Assembly: GCA_964019695.1 (NCBI GenBank)
Contig: OZ026515.1
Span: 43,825,994 to 43,889,993, forward strand
Source of the DNA: Loripinus fragilis
Lineage: Eukaryota > Mollusca > Bivalvia > Lucinida > Lucinidae
DNA length: 64,000 bases
Reading direction: 5' to 3'
Position 1 is the stretch's first letter. Each line of letters opens with the position of its first letter. Both the position numbers and the translations under genes were made by a program. The notes below the pieces were generated by a model, which worked only from the letters and a program-made list of their open reading frames with translations, had not been told where the DNA came from and searched no databases. Positions 42,240-54,407 of this stretch are shown here, one piece after another.

Positions 42240-43010
42240 AAAAAGTGAGTATAACCAGGAAATGCATCACTTTCACACTATATATAGGCCAACCCATATG
42301 GCACAGTGAGGATGTGACAAAGAACAACAACAGTATTGAGTAACATGACATATAGAAGACAAAATAGCTTATGGCAGTGGCAGGCTGATTGACCAGATGT
42401 CATAATCGACACACCAGAGAACCACCATTGAAATGGTGTCAGCAGACGATTTGGTAGTGGCCTGTTTTTATATTAGGCAAAAAAAAACCTCACAAATAAG
42501 TGTGTTTTAGGTTACATGAATTTTTTAAAAAGGGATGGAAGGTAAGAAAATACTTAAATATTGTTAAAAGTTTTTACATGGGGAAAAGGGGAAGCAATAT
42601 GACCGAACTGGGAAATCCTTTAAAAGTGCTTAAAATTTAGGGTCTGGGACAAAAAATTAATCATGGTCGGGAAACCTGGAACACACATTTTTTTTAAATA
42701 TTAAGCCCTGAGTACTTTGTATTTTCAAACAAATGTGTCCTGTGAAAAACCATATACCTCATATGTATATGCATTTGCAATGGGTGTGTCTTCAGTTTGT
42801 GATTGTGGTAGTTCCTGATCATACTCATATTTTGTTTTATCATGTAAGAATCAGTAAGTGAGTTTAACCAGGAAATGCAACAATCATTGAAGAGGAACCG
42901 CGAGGAAGAGACAACGAACGACAACAGAAACATGACATCTACAGAATACAATAAAAGTAAAGCGATCAGCTCTCTCTTCCTCAATAGCCTAAAGTTCAAG
43001 TTGATAGCTG
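42240..43010. repeat. Two diverged copies of repeat D
   Basis: 'agtgagtataaccaggaaat' at 42244 and 'agtgagtttaaccaggaaat' at 42855 head two copies; the second continues to 'gatcagctctctcttcctca'. The 450 bp between them show no gene. Confidence 0.55.
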
Positions 43011-44110
43011 CTGTTAGTGGGAGGAAGAGTGACCAAATATCACTTACGTCAACCAGTGAAACACCACTGAAATGTTTTTTTGTTGATATGAGAGCAATAG
43101 TGGCCTGGTTTTATAAGCTTTCTGTGTAAGGAAGTTACTATTTGGAATGTTTACTCTACACATGCTTAAACTCTAGATTTATCAATAGAGAACATACATA
43201 AATAATCTGGAAAACGGGTCCGTCAGAAATAGAGAGAACCTACAATATAAGAAAACAGCAGACTCTGTTTTAATGAGTCTGTTCATGAGAACTAATGGAA
43301 AACGCAACAATTCTCACGCCACCTAGCACCGGCTTAAGCAGTAGTCTGCTTTCCCCCAGAATCAAACATTCATGAAGGACCAGAATATGAAAAAATATCA
43401 ACACTACTGCAGCTCGCTGACGTTGTCTGGACAGGTGTCTGATGAGTGACTCACAATTCTTAGGTGTATATGTTTCCCAGCAAAGCAGTTTTGCACGATT
43501 CGGTTTTAATTTCGATGACTTGAATCACCAATATAATTAAATGTTTTTTTTATCTGACTGGCAGGGGGTAGCCAGGCGGAGGCCAGGAAGCCTGGGCTTC
43601 AACATCATATGGGCAAAGACAATAGAAACCCTTACTTTTCTTGATTGCGAACAACAAAGGCGCAGACTAGCCTGCACATCCGCGCAGTCTGATCAGCGCC
43701 TTTATCATTCGCTATCTAAAAAGTAAAGTAACAAGGTCAGATACCTGTTACATCTCCAAATATTTTTGGTGGGCTTCAACATGAATCAGCCTCTGGCTAC
43801 GCTCCTGGACTGGTAAGTCACTAAAACTTGGCTTGGTATCCTTAACTTGGAAAGGCATTTTCTAAATTTTACCACATACTTTCGGAGTTGTTTTCTATAA
43901 ATGTTAATACAATGTTCGAATGAAAACTCTTTGTGTGCATTGTTTTGTGTTTGGTCCTGTTGTTTTTGTTCTTTGGGGCATGGCACTTAGTGCCATTTCT
44001 AGCAGTGCAAGCATCGTACTTAGAAATGGGAACTGGTTTCTGTACTTAAATTGCATTTTGCTTTTATGTGTGCATGTATTTGTTTAACTGGGTTCTGTTA
44101 TTTATGTTTA
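43010..44110. other. No gene seen; one fold-back repeat
   Basis: A palindrome near 43645-43705 pairs 'caaaggcgcagactagcctg' with 'cagtctgatcagcgccttt'. The rest is unassigned. Confidence 0.45.
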
Positions 44111-44112
44111 TA

Positions 44113-44320
44113 GGGAGCGTAGTGGCTCAGTGGTAGCTAGAGTGCTTGACCAGAGACAAAGGGACTGAGGTTCGTGCCTAATCGTCATCACTGCGATGTG
44201 TCCTTGACCAAGACACATTAATCCTTGTCTAGTACTGGTTCTACCCAGATAGACCCGTCCTGAAATAACGGAAAAATTGTTGACTTGGGCGTAAAGAATC
44301 AAATCAAAACCAAACAAAAG
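44113..44320 (+). mobile_element. tRNA-derived SINE
   Basis: A box 'tggctcagtgg', B box 'ggttcgtgcc', then 'tgtccttgaccaagacaca', 'tactggttctaccc' and the tail 'aaagaatcaaatcaaaacc'. Nearly full length. Confidence 0.85.
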
Positions 44321-44344
44321 CAATTATGGGTGTGTTTAAAGACC

Positions 44345-44640
44345 GGTTGCATGCGCGGATCCAGGAATTTTCGTCAGGGGGGGTCCAGGTCAGTCTGACA
44401 AAAAAAAAGGTTTGGCAACTTTTTTCTGTCCTCAGCTTATTTAACAGAAGACAAATGGTCAATTTCAAAGAAATCTATCATTTTCAAGGTCCAGAGGGGG
44501 TCTAGCATTTTCCAGGGGGGGGGGGGGAGTCCAACTTTTTCCAGGGGGTCCAATTGCTTATTCCCTATAGAAACCCATATAACTTGTGATTTTCCATGGG
44601 GGTCTGGACCATCTGTACCCCACTCTGGATCCGCACTTGC
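44345..44640 (+). repeat. Dispersed ~300-bp G-rich repeat, family G1
   Basis: 'gcgcggatccaggaatttt' to 'ctggatccgcacttg'. It matches 1213-1520, including 'ttccctatagaaacccat'. It contains a G13 run, so length is uncertain. It follows the SINE by about 25 bp. Confidence 0.7.
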
Positions 44641-44817
44641 GGTTGGCGCAAAATGTTTGGTCATTAATTTACATTAAGTCACCTGTTGGCTGGAGCAGAA
44701 AGGAATTAAAACGGACCATTCTCTTATTAAATATTCCGTTTGTGTGGATAATTAAAGGTAAGCCAACATAATTATGCCAATTATAGACAAACATATTAGT
44801 TATACCTTATTATACCT

Positions 44818-44905
44818 GTGGGCCGAAATTGTACAGGCCGACTTGGTTATGGGCCGAAATTGACATGGGCCGTAATTGCTATGGGCCGAAATGTCCAGTG
44901 ACCAT
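44818..44905. repeat. GGGCCGAAAT repeat end
   Basis: Four GGCCGAAATT/GTAATT-type motifs, ending 'atgggccgaaatgtccagtg', which matches the right terminus of the TIR element at 39810-40835 ('gccgaaatgtccagtt'). The matching left end was not found. Confidence 0.5.
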
Positions 44906-44999
44906 TTGTTGTTGACCCCTTTTGTGTTTAGTCCTGCTTTTTGATAAAATTGTATGCAGCACTATTCTCCATAAGAAAGTAAAGGCTGATTATTTTACA

Positions 45000-45317
45000 T
45001 TTTGTTTTCGATTTCCTGTTTGTGGTCTTTGTGTTTGGATATCTGTTGGCGTACTGTGAAGCTGTCCTTCCTTTCATGTGGCTTGAAGGGTGTGCGCCGA
45101 ACAGCGGTGGGAAATGAACACTGCTGGGGAGTTGTACGGGCGGCAGTGACGTGTGTTATGACGTCACTCTGTTTTCTTTTCGGAACGTTGAAAACCGTCT
45201 TTTTTCTTTTTAGTTCAATGTTGATAACGATTATTGGGCTACGGAAATAATTTGGGGATTAAAAGAATTTCAAAGCGATCTCTAAACACTCGCGAAGCTG
45301 AGAAATGTATTACAGTA
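45000..45317 (+). promoter_or_regulatory. Possible promoter with CRE-type site
   Basis: Locally higher GC than its surroundings, with a full palindromic TGACGTCA at about 45160 and a half site 'gcagtgacgtg' about 15 bp before it. It lies just upstream of an ATG followed by a strong donor. No transcript evidence is available. Confidence 0.3.
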
Positions 45318-45335
45318 ATGGCGGAGGCTTCCGGT
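45318..45335 (+). CDS. Possible first coding exon (MAEASG)
   Basis: 'ATGGCGGAGGCTTCCGGT' followed by the consensus donor 'gtaagt', phase 0. The MAEASG start is typical of animal first exons. No downstream exon was recognised within the window, so the product is unknown. Confidence 0.3.
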
Positions 45336-45495
45336 GTAAGTTTATTTTGCTTTTTTGATACACGATGCAAATGAAATGTTCAGCTTTCCTCCATTTATCT
45401 TCTTTTTGCATGTTTTGATCTAAGAAAAATATTTTTAAGAATTGAGATAAGAAATGAATGAATAACAAATCACTCTCGAAGCCTTGAGAAATTAC

Positions 45496-45585
45496 TTGTG
45501 TAGGACGCTGTGTTCCGGCTCTAGTTTGGGAAAGACAAAAATCGGCATCGAGGCAGGGTCCGCAAGTGAGACTGGGAGGCGCCAT
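45496..45585 (-). CDS. Possible first coding exon on the minus strand
   Basis: Thirty codons from ATG (MAPPSLTCGPCLDADF, then QTRAGTQRPTQ) ending at a plausible donor, 'caagtaatt'. GC content is above the local average. Its transcript would overlap the plus-strand candidate at 45318, so at most one is likely real. Product unknown. Confidence 0.25.
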
Positions 45586-45659
45586 GTTGGACAACTTTTT
45601 GAACATCGTTAGCATAGTAAAGAACATTCATTGTTACCTTGTACGTATGTGTTATCTAT

Positions 45660-45700
45660 AGGCGTGCTTCGCACGCGGGGCCTTCGGCCCCGCTTTGCTT
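45660..45700. repeat. Twin GC-rich hairpins
   Basis: 'gcgtgcttcgcacgc' and 'cggggccttcggccccg' stand back to back: two perfect short stems with TTC(G) loops in an AT-rich region. They mark the point where the PLE fragment 45708-45964 breaks off. Origin unknown. Confidence 0.75.
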
Positions 45701-45707
45701 TGCACGT

Positions 45708-45961
45708 ATTAATACATAAAGAACATTTCTTACAGTGCAGTTCATATGTTCTTTTACATGAAACGTTTTATCTTTTAATTTTAAACATGATCCCTCAATA
45801 ATAATTTTACAAAGACCACACCTTGGCTCATTGCATTTGCTCACACAAGGTGGTGTATTATTTTCATTAAATTCTGATTTCATTAAAATGCGTCTTAGAT
45901 TTGGAAGTTGGCGTTTGCCTTTTATGAATTTGGTATTTTTCATTAGTCTGTTCATTGTATT
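45708..45961 (-). pseudogene. Penelope-like element, region between RT and endonuclease
   Basis: On the minus strand: LPNLRRILMKSEF, then CVSKCNEPRCGLCKIIIEG with the Cys pattern that precedes the PLE endonuclease, then MNCTVRNVLYVLI. It breaks exactly before the CxxC-YIG segment, which survives in the other copy at 39475-39752. The upstream RT is cut off at a 5-bp target-site duplication at 45957-45961. Confidence 0.8.
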
Positions 45962-46645
45962 CATAGCTCCAGATAAGGATTGGAGGCAATTGGGTATTTA
46001 CCCGCCTCTTTTTGACTTAATTGGGTATTTCAAATTTTAAATTGGGTATTTAAAGTTTTTGTATTGGGTATCCATCTGAAAGCAAATATGCAATGAAACC
46101 GGACCTTGTTTCTCCTGATTTTTTGTTTACTTTCGGTTTCACTTTCGGAAAGCACACTGGCAATATTAGTATATCTGAGATCGCTATTTCTAACTTACTT
46201 CAAAAATCAAACGTATCTATCAAGTCATCTTTGATTCTTCGAACCACCAACGCGGTATTAGAGTTAGTTACGATATGATATCATTCAATTTCTCTGGGGC
46301 TTTTTTGCCTACGTTACGCCATTGTTATTGTAAAGCGAGAATGTCGTAATCGTGTAAATATTGGGTATAGCTAAACAGCGATAAGAATGTTACTGGACTG
46401 GTTTACAATTTAATAAACTAGATTCAGCGCGACGCCGTGTATAAATTTGTACCCAACAACAGCTTGTGATGCGAAAAACGACAATCGCAAACAGAATACA
46501 TTAGCGTCATACGCTACGAAAAAGTTCGGAATTGAGTATCAAGGATTTTTATTGCGTTTTTGTACGCACAGAAATTAATTTAATTGCGTTTTCAGGTCCA
46601 CGAAATTGCGTAAATACGCAATACGCAGCCTTATCTGGAGCTATG
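45962..46645. mobile_element. 684-bp TIR element inside PLE debris
   Basis: Perfect 17-bp terminal inverted repeats 'catagctccagataagg' and 'ccttatctggagctatg', flanked by GTATT on both sides (45957-45961 and 46646-46650). The left interior has direct repeats of 'ttgggtattt'. A 61-codon frame at 46093 has no family likeness. It inserted at the junction of two oppositely oriented PLE pieces. Confidence 0.85.
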
Positions 46646-46650
46646 GTATT

Positions 46651-46926
46651 GTCTTGTTAAAAAGAAATCGAATTTCACTCCACCGATTGGACGTAATGAA
46701 AGTTTAGATATATATGCAACGGCCACAAAAACTTCCTGTGCAATTGCTTCTAAAGAGAACAAACAAATTAAGCCTAACATAACTTTAGAGCAACGAAATG
46801 CAATTAACTCATTAGCACAAGATAATTCTATTGTGATTAAAGAGGCTGATAAAGGGGGTGGCATTGTTATAATGAATACTGATTTTTATAAAAGAAAAGT
46901 ATTAGAAATGCTGACAGATGATATCC
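46651..46926 (+). pseudogene. Penelope-like element, RT N-terminal region
   Basis: The plus-strand frame reads KKKSNFTPPIGRNESLD, then ITLEQRNAINSLAQDN and IVIKEADKGGGIVIMN, the last being the characteristic first RT block of PLEs (DKGG...V). It ends ...MLTDDI and is joined directly to the PLE 3'-terminal block, so the RT core and endonuclease are deleted. Confidence 0.85.
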
Positions 46927-47021
46927 CGGTTGGCAATAATAAAAATAGTAAAAACATCGTCCATGGGCTTATGTTGTTTAATTTTTTCTTATAATTTACT
47001 TGTTTTGGGACATTTTAATTA
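46927..47021 (+). repeat. PLE 3'-terminal block, second copy
   Basis: 'ccggttggcaataat', 'aaaaacatcgtccatgggct' and 'tatgttgtttaatttttt' match 39172-39238 in reverse complement over about 67 bp with one or two differences. About 30 bp of A/T-rich sequence then leads into (TA)n. Confidence 0.85.
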
Positions 47022-48195
<1,174 letters not shown>

Positions 48196-48470
48196 GCATG
48201 TGCGGATCAAGAAAGTCTTTTTAGTAGATGAGGGGAGAGAGGATCCAAATACCACTATAAGTGGGGGGCTATCATGGGCCCGCCAGCGAAACGCCATTTA
48301 AATGGTGTTTCACTGGCAGACCGATGATGATCCAACAGGGATGCTGGCTTAGTAGCTTTCTGATTTTTCAGGGGATCCAGACCTATATTGCTAAGAAACT
48401 CTATAGATTTGTGATTTTTCAGGGGGATCCGGACCCCCTGCCCCCATCCTCTGGATCCGTGTATGACTAG
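48196..48470 (-). repeat. Dispersed ~300-bp repeat, family G2, reverse
   Basis: 'gggcccgccagcgaaacgcc' faces 'ggtgtttcactggcagacc', followed by 'tgatttttcaggggatcc' twice (a short internal duplication) and an end 'cctctggatccgtgtatg'. Confidence 0.7.
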
Positions 48471-48559
48471 AAAACACACTACGAACTACATCACAAAACA
48501 AGGACCTCAAATATCCCAAACATACTCAAGTGGAGAGGAAGGATAAACATCTGAATCAC

Positions 48560-48670
48560 CGTGAAGCTGAGGCCACTGGAGGGGGATGCTTTAATATATT
48601 TTATTGGCCAAATCTTCGCCCTAGGTTCTGCTGTAGTTATAACACAAAATGTTTAGCTCGCATGAGGGTT
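48560..48670 (+). repeat. Repeat D, 3' part
   Basis: 'ccaaatcttcgccctaggtt', 'ctgctgtagttataacac' and 'gctcgcatgagggttacc' match 60020-60095. Confidence 0.6.
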
Positions 48671-50518
48671 ACCTAACTTATTTTAACCTGACACACACTC
48701 CCAACGTTGTGTAGAAATACACTTTTAAAAGAAACTGTTCACATGAGTACTCTCAGTGTTTTGATTTCTTTCGTCGCCAGGTTCAGTCAACTTCAGTGGG
48801 TCTGACTTTGAGGCAAACATTCAAATCAAGTTTCATACAGACTGAGCTTTACGGTGGTTCTCTTATTTCAAGATGCTCATCTAAAACTCTGTTTATTACA
48901 AGTTTTGAATATGTTATTTCAGGATATCAATTTAGACGTTCAAGTGCTTACTAACAAAAACAAAACTGATATCATTTTCAGCTTGGCCCTGTCATAAACG
49001 ATTTGCATGCTGGGTAAATGCAAGCTTACTGTTGTTTGCAGATTGTTATTTTTAAATATCACTGTTAAACACATGCTTTCAGGAATATCAATACAGTGAC
49101 AGCTTGGATCCTGATTTGATTTTAACCAGCGGGTTCTCTTTAGTGGCAAATATGGCTTGTTTGCCCTAAAACGTGGCTGCTGATGAATGCTTTCCATAAG
49201 TTGAGTGTAAAGTGCATGCACTTAATAACAGTTTTTGGTTTTCTGGTGAAATTTGCATTATTTTTCGTGCAAAATTTGCAAGGACTCTGGTGAAATTTGC
49301 ATTGTTTTCTGGTAAAATATACAATGAGTGCAAAACATCCAACCAACAATTTCAACACAATATTTCACTTAAGCAGGTAATTTATGACAAAAATGGACAG
49401 CCCTAGAATTTATGCAACTCTTTAATAAAGCCAGAATATGAGATTTTGATAGTTTATGCAAAGGCGAGCAGCGACCCTGCACATGCATGCAATCTCACCA
49501 GTAGTACGAAGTGCCTCTCACTGCTCGCATACACAAAGTATTGAAGTAGCAGAAAGTTTATATCAGGTCAATATGTATGCGGTAAGTATGCTTATCAATT
49601 ACAAAATGTTTGTTTTTAATGTAACTATGTACATGCATATTGCATTTTCGATAAGCACAGCGGGACACCAAAGAATACCTTTGTACAACACAGCAAGGCA
49701 TATGTTTGCCTATAAGGCGTCAGATATTGAAACCTTAAATATCGCGACAAAGGGGGAATACCTAAAATGTCAAACAAGAGGTTCTGAGATTAAGCCCCTT
49801 GACCGAATGTGGGATTTTTCTCTAGTTGGAATGCTTTGGACCATTTAAAAAAACGAAATCAAAATAATGTAATCGTATTGAACATTTACAGGTTGGCGCA
49901 TCAAAATCCAATCATTTCGGTTCAATCTTCTGTCGACGTTTGCCTCAGCATGTATCAAGACATGAATAACAAGAATAATAGAACATGACAAATATTGACA
50001 GTCTGAAAGAAATACATAACTATAGGTATTCCAAAATAAAGTAAAATGAATGGCAGCTGGACAATAAAGAAATTAATTGGATTTTTAATTGAAACATACT
50101 GTTAATGGTGTCAACAACGTTACCAGTTTTGTGTGTGTGTCTAAGACCTTCTCTGTTAAAGAAGTGGAATCTGTTTTTAGCTCACCTGAGCCATGCAGAG
50201 TGATCGAATCATTACCCACTGACAATGGTAATCTCCATATGAAAATCATACAAGCGAAAAACATCCTGTGACTAGACCACACTCACTATAACTGAAGCAC
50301 GAAAGCCCGCCCATTTAAGGCTCAGACAAGTAGTCTAAGCTACATAGACGAGCTAAATGCCTGAAAATATGGATGATGAAAGACGTGTTATTATCTATAG
50401 ATCGAACAGCAAAGGCTGATCAGACTGTGTGGCATATATGAGCAACAAAATTTAATCCGTGATAACCATGGTACCGGCATGGCCTTCATTGTTAACCCTT
50501 TAACTCGTTTAACTTGTT
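48671..50518. other. No gene seen
   Basis: A local repeat 'ctggtgaaatttgcatt' occurs at 49242 and 49282. A decayed fold-back lies near 49460-49530. Open frames are short and of AT-biased composition. Confidence 0.5.
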
Positions 50519-50702
50519 TTGATTTGATTCTTTACGTCCCATCGACAATCTTTCAGTTATATAGGGACGGGTCTTCCTAGGTTGAACCAGTACTAAGCTA
50601 AGATAAATGTGTCTTGCTCAAGGACCACAACGCAGTGACGCCGGCGAGGCTCGAACCCTCGGCCTCGAGTCAAGCACTCTACCACTGAGCCACTGTGCTC
50701 CC
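50519..50702 (-). mobile_element. tRNA-derived SINE, best-preserved promoter
   Basis: On the minus strand: A box 'tggctcagtgg' and B box 'ggttcgagcc', both fitting the Pol III consensus. Then 'ggtccttgagcaagacaca', 'tactggttcaacctagg' and the tail 'taaagaatcaaatcaaaac'. Of the six copies this is the one most likely to be young. Confidence 0.88.
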
Positions 50703-50721
50703 TAACTCATTTAACACTTTT

Positions 50722-50785
50722 GCAAACAGAGCAGACACAGATCAGGCAGCTGCTGTCTGAACCGGGTCTACTCTGTTTGCTTATA
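50722..50785. repeat. Short palindromic repeat
   Basis: 'gcaaacagagcagacac' and 'gggtctactctgtttgc' bracket 'gatcaggcagctgctgtctg'. Family B-like ends with a shorter stem. Confidence 0.6.
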
Positions 50786-50944
50786 GAAATAAGATATATC
50801 TGATCTTACACTTGTGGACCTGACAAGTAATTTCTTTGTTCTATGTGCCAACATAAAAATTGATTTATATAATTCATAGTGGGTGGAGCCACGCATGAAT
50901 ATTCATGAAGGAAAGGGTTAACCCAAAGGCCAAGCGACCCTTTT

Positions 50945-51018
50945 TATGGAACAAAGCAAACAGTGAAAAGCCAGACCAGACGCCACATAATGTGGCGTCT
51001 CATCAGGGTCTTCACGCC
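50945..51018. repeat. Short palindromic repeat, family C
   Basis: 'gaccagacgccacat' pairs with 'atgtggcgtctcatc', within 'gcaaacagtgaaaag' and 'gggtcttcac'. Confidence 0.65.
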
Positions 51019-53031
51019 AAGTTTATCGAATGTTCTATGAATATCAAAAATACCACCAAACCTCCTAAAATTGGAAAATGACTCCTCCAATTAAAAAAAA
51101 TGTTAATTCATTTCGGTTTAAAAGAAAATTAAGCAAAAGAGAAATGCATGGACTGACGCGGGAGGTTGATCAAGACCTTCATTGCGTTTTCCAGCATGGG
51201 CTGTTTTCTTAAGTTATGACATATACGAGATAATGAAAGTGAACTGAGGCGTACCTTTTATCATATTTCGAGTCTTTTCTGTTAAGTGTCTGTGAAATTG
51301 ATGAAAATGATCGAATAATAAGTTATCTAATATGAGAGACGAGATGTCAAGACATCACTTATGATATAGTGGTATGCGTGTACAATGAAAAAAGTTACTC
51401 GGATGGGTAAGATATTTTAAAGTTGTCCATTGTAATGACTAAGGACATTGACTAACATAGGGTCTTCGTTTGAACAAACTCCCCCGAAGTATACCAAGAC
51501 ACAAGGTCATTGGCCCTTGAGGTTTGTAGAATTAAGAATATTTAAAAGAGTTTGTTTACGCAAAATGGACATGCTAGCCGTACTGGCCATGCGAGCTGGA
51601 CCATATATTCATATTTACAGTGCCTCCTCCAGTGGATGCTCCATATGAACCACTATGATTTTAAAGTTTCCCAAAACACCACTTCTCAAAAAAATCACAA
51701 ATCAAGAAGTAATCAAATTAGGTCTTGGCGTAAAGTAGGCCAAGGTCAACACATCATAAGGACTAATTTGGTAGGGTCCAAATCCTCGATGCTACATATC
51801 AAGACGACACAAGGTCATTGGTCATTTGGTTCCGGAGATTTGTAAAGTGCTTTAGGCATTACTATTACTATTGGATTAAAGTTAAGCATATTTTAAAACT
51901 TTAGTATAGTCTTTTATAATAACTCTCATCAACAACCTTGTTCTATTGCAACATAATGAAGGAGTGTATCAACGCTTCTGTGTGTTAGAGTCATTAGTTG
52001 TGTACGCCGATGATACGGTTAACAATTGCAGAATTTATTCCTAAAGTGACCTTCTCGACATAAACCGGAAGTGCATTATTTAAAACCCCATTTTGTGATA
52101 TTTCAATAACTCTCAATATTATGCATGCTTGAAATAAAAAGAGTTTGCCAAGTTTTATTGGATTTACATGATAGAACTTACAATGGCAAGTAACCTTGGT
52201 CTCCAGTTTTTGATAGTTTCATGTGTTTTTTCGAGGACCTTAATATAAGCCTTGTATCTTCCATCAATCTGATAATATTTGACAAAATTTCATTTCAGCT
52301 TGTGTATTAGTAGACAAACTTCAGTTTGCATTTCATTAAAATCTGATTATCATGGGTCCATGTTTGAAATTTTATTGATACTATCCGCAATAAATTGGTA
52401 TGACTGAATGCTAATACTACAGTATATGTGACCCTGATCATTATTAGTCATATTTACGTGGTCTTATCTAATTGATGTTCCATATGAAATTCGACATCAA
52501 TTGCTCAAGTTGTTCTGAGAAAATGATGTAAAATGTACTCAACAACGTTAAAAACGCATAAATACTTTAATTTGAAATATTTGAGTTGAGGTTGGCATAT
52601 TTCTCTATTTTGACTTTCAATGCTCTGCACTTTGCATGTGCACAACTTCTAAACAGATATACCATTAAATTATTTTTTTAAAAAAATGTAACGGCGTACG
52701 CCTACTTTGATGACGTTTTGACTCCAGTTACAATTCCTTTCATGCAGCAGCATTAGCAGAGTGGTCACCTTCAGGCCCTACACAGCGAGAATTTCCCATG
52801 ATGGGTATGCTCAGAGCCAAACGACATCGATATAATGGAGTGTCCCTCTTTGTACACTGACCTTGCGTCAATAGAAATACATTTTCTTACACACCGGATA
52901 GGGATATCTGAGATTTTACCCTGGGATAGAAAATTTGATCTTACCCATGCTATCTTACCCAGGACGTCAAGTAATGTCATCATGTGAAATTGCATCTTAG
53001 CATATTCAGGGACTCCTGGAAGCTTATTTTA
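51019..53031. other. No gene seen; weak direct repeats
   Basis: 'acacaaggtcattgg' at about 51500 and 51807 marks two diverged copies of a ~300-bp unit. The rest is AT-rich without recognised features. Confidence 0.45.
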
Positions 53032-53034
53032 AAA

Positions 53035-53109
<75 letters not shown>

Positions 53110-53112
53110 ATC
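53032..53112. repeat. (AAAT)n microsatellite
   Basis: About 80 bp of perfect AAAT units. The preceding 150 bp show no clear retrotransposon tail. Confidence 0.95.
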
Positions 53113-53147
53113 AAAACAGTGGTGAGCAAGAAAAAAATCCATTACTC

Positions 53148-53264
53148 GTGTGGGGGTAGGACAGAAAAATCCGTCCCTCGTGATCACCGTTTGTCATCAC
53201 TCGGCAAGCCTCGTGATGCCAAACGGCGATCCTTGGGACGGATTGTTCTGTCCTACCTTCACAC
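53148..53264. repeat. 117-bp fold-back MITE
   Basis: 'gtgtgggggtaggacagaaa' pairs with 'ttctgtcctaccttcacac', and 'atccgtccctcgtgatcacc' with 'ggcgatccttgggacggat'. The short loop is 'catcactcggcaagcctcg'. Confidence 0.8.
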
Positions 53265-53784
53265 TCATGATAGATTCTTATAGTTCAGAAGTGGCAGAAA
53301 ATGCCACAGAACACCATAAGGACAATTATTAAAGCTCAAAGAGACGAAGGTGACATGCTTGCATAAATCCGCGAATGATGGATATACTGGATATTGTGAA
53401 TTTTGAATTTGAGGTTATGTATGATTAAATGAAGTGTTCGCACAAAGAACAGAGCGTTGAAAGACAGCTGACAGACCCTGTCCATCCATGATCTCAATGT
53501 TTACCTCCAATAGCAAACACCCTCCGAAATAGGAACATCCGGTTTACCTGGGTGGTTAAAGGCTAAAAAATATTTCAAACTAAACGATGGCAGTATGGGA
53601 TGAGCGAACATGACTAACAGGTCAAAGATCAACAATGCCCTTTTTTGGTGTAATGCATATCTAAACCCACTTAAGCCGAATAATTTCACATTCTCATCAA
53701 TTAAACAAGTCTCGTAATTAAGGGTTGTTGGGTGGTATTTTGCAATGTTATTCAAATTTTAATGGAACATTCTGTAAGCTAATA

Positions 53785-53850
53785 GTGTCGACCCTGACCA
53801 AACACTGCGTTCTGCGGCGTCTGGCCTGGGTTTGCACTGTTTGCATTATT
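53785..53850. repeat. Short palindromic repeat, family C
   Basis: 'gaccaaacactgcg' faces 'cggcgtctggcctggg', ending 'tttgcactgtttgc'. Decayed stem. Confidence 0.5.
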
Positions 53851-54170
53851 TATTCATTATGTCCCACAAAAAGGACATTAGGCTTATATGGGTTAATTGT
53901 GGGTATAATGTCACAGTTCGGTTTTATCATTTTCCGAAATGTTAAAGTTTCCCATATATATGCTAGCAATCAAATTTTACCATGCATCGCCTTGTTTGCT
54001 CCTCAATGATCTGGCAAACAAACCATTTCGAAATGACATAAGTCTCAAGCTATATAGCATTTATTGATGCTTGGTTAATGTCTTGAGATTGTTTAAAGCC
54101 CAATTAACTCTTGCACTGACTGGAAATCAATGCTGGTCTCTGCTGAGAGGGGCGTTCGATAAAATTTTGA

Positions 54171-54407
54171 GCCGCGACATGAGATTTTAAACAATTTGAC
54201 ATTTTGACAAGTGTGGACTCGGACGAGCCTCTGCAGCTTCCTTTTAAGCTTAGAAACTCCAAACGGTGTTCAGTCAGTAGCTTAACAATCCTACCATATT
54301 CAAGCGACTAGCAAAGGCTCTGATCAGACTGCGCATATGCGCAGCCTGATCTGAGGCTTTGCTGGTCGCACATACCACATTGTTGGAAATCTCATGCACT
54401 GGCTCAA
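54171..54407 (+). repeat. TIR fold-back element, family A
   Basis: Ends 'gagccgcgacatgagatt' and 'aatctcatgcactggctc'. The internal palindrome pairs 'agcaaaggctctgatcagac' with 'cctgatctgaggctttgct'. It is the most complete family member in the window. Confidence 0.8.
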
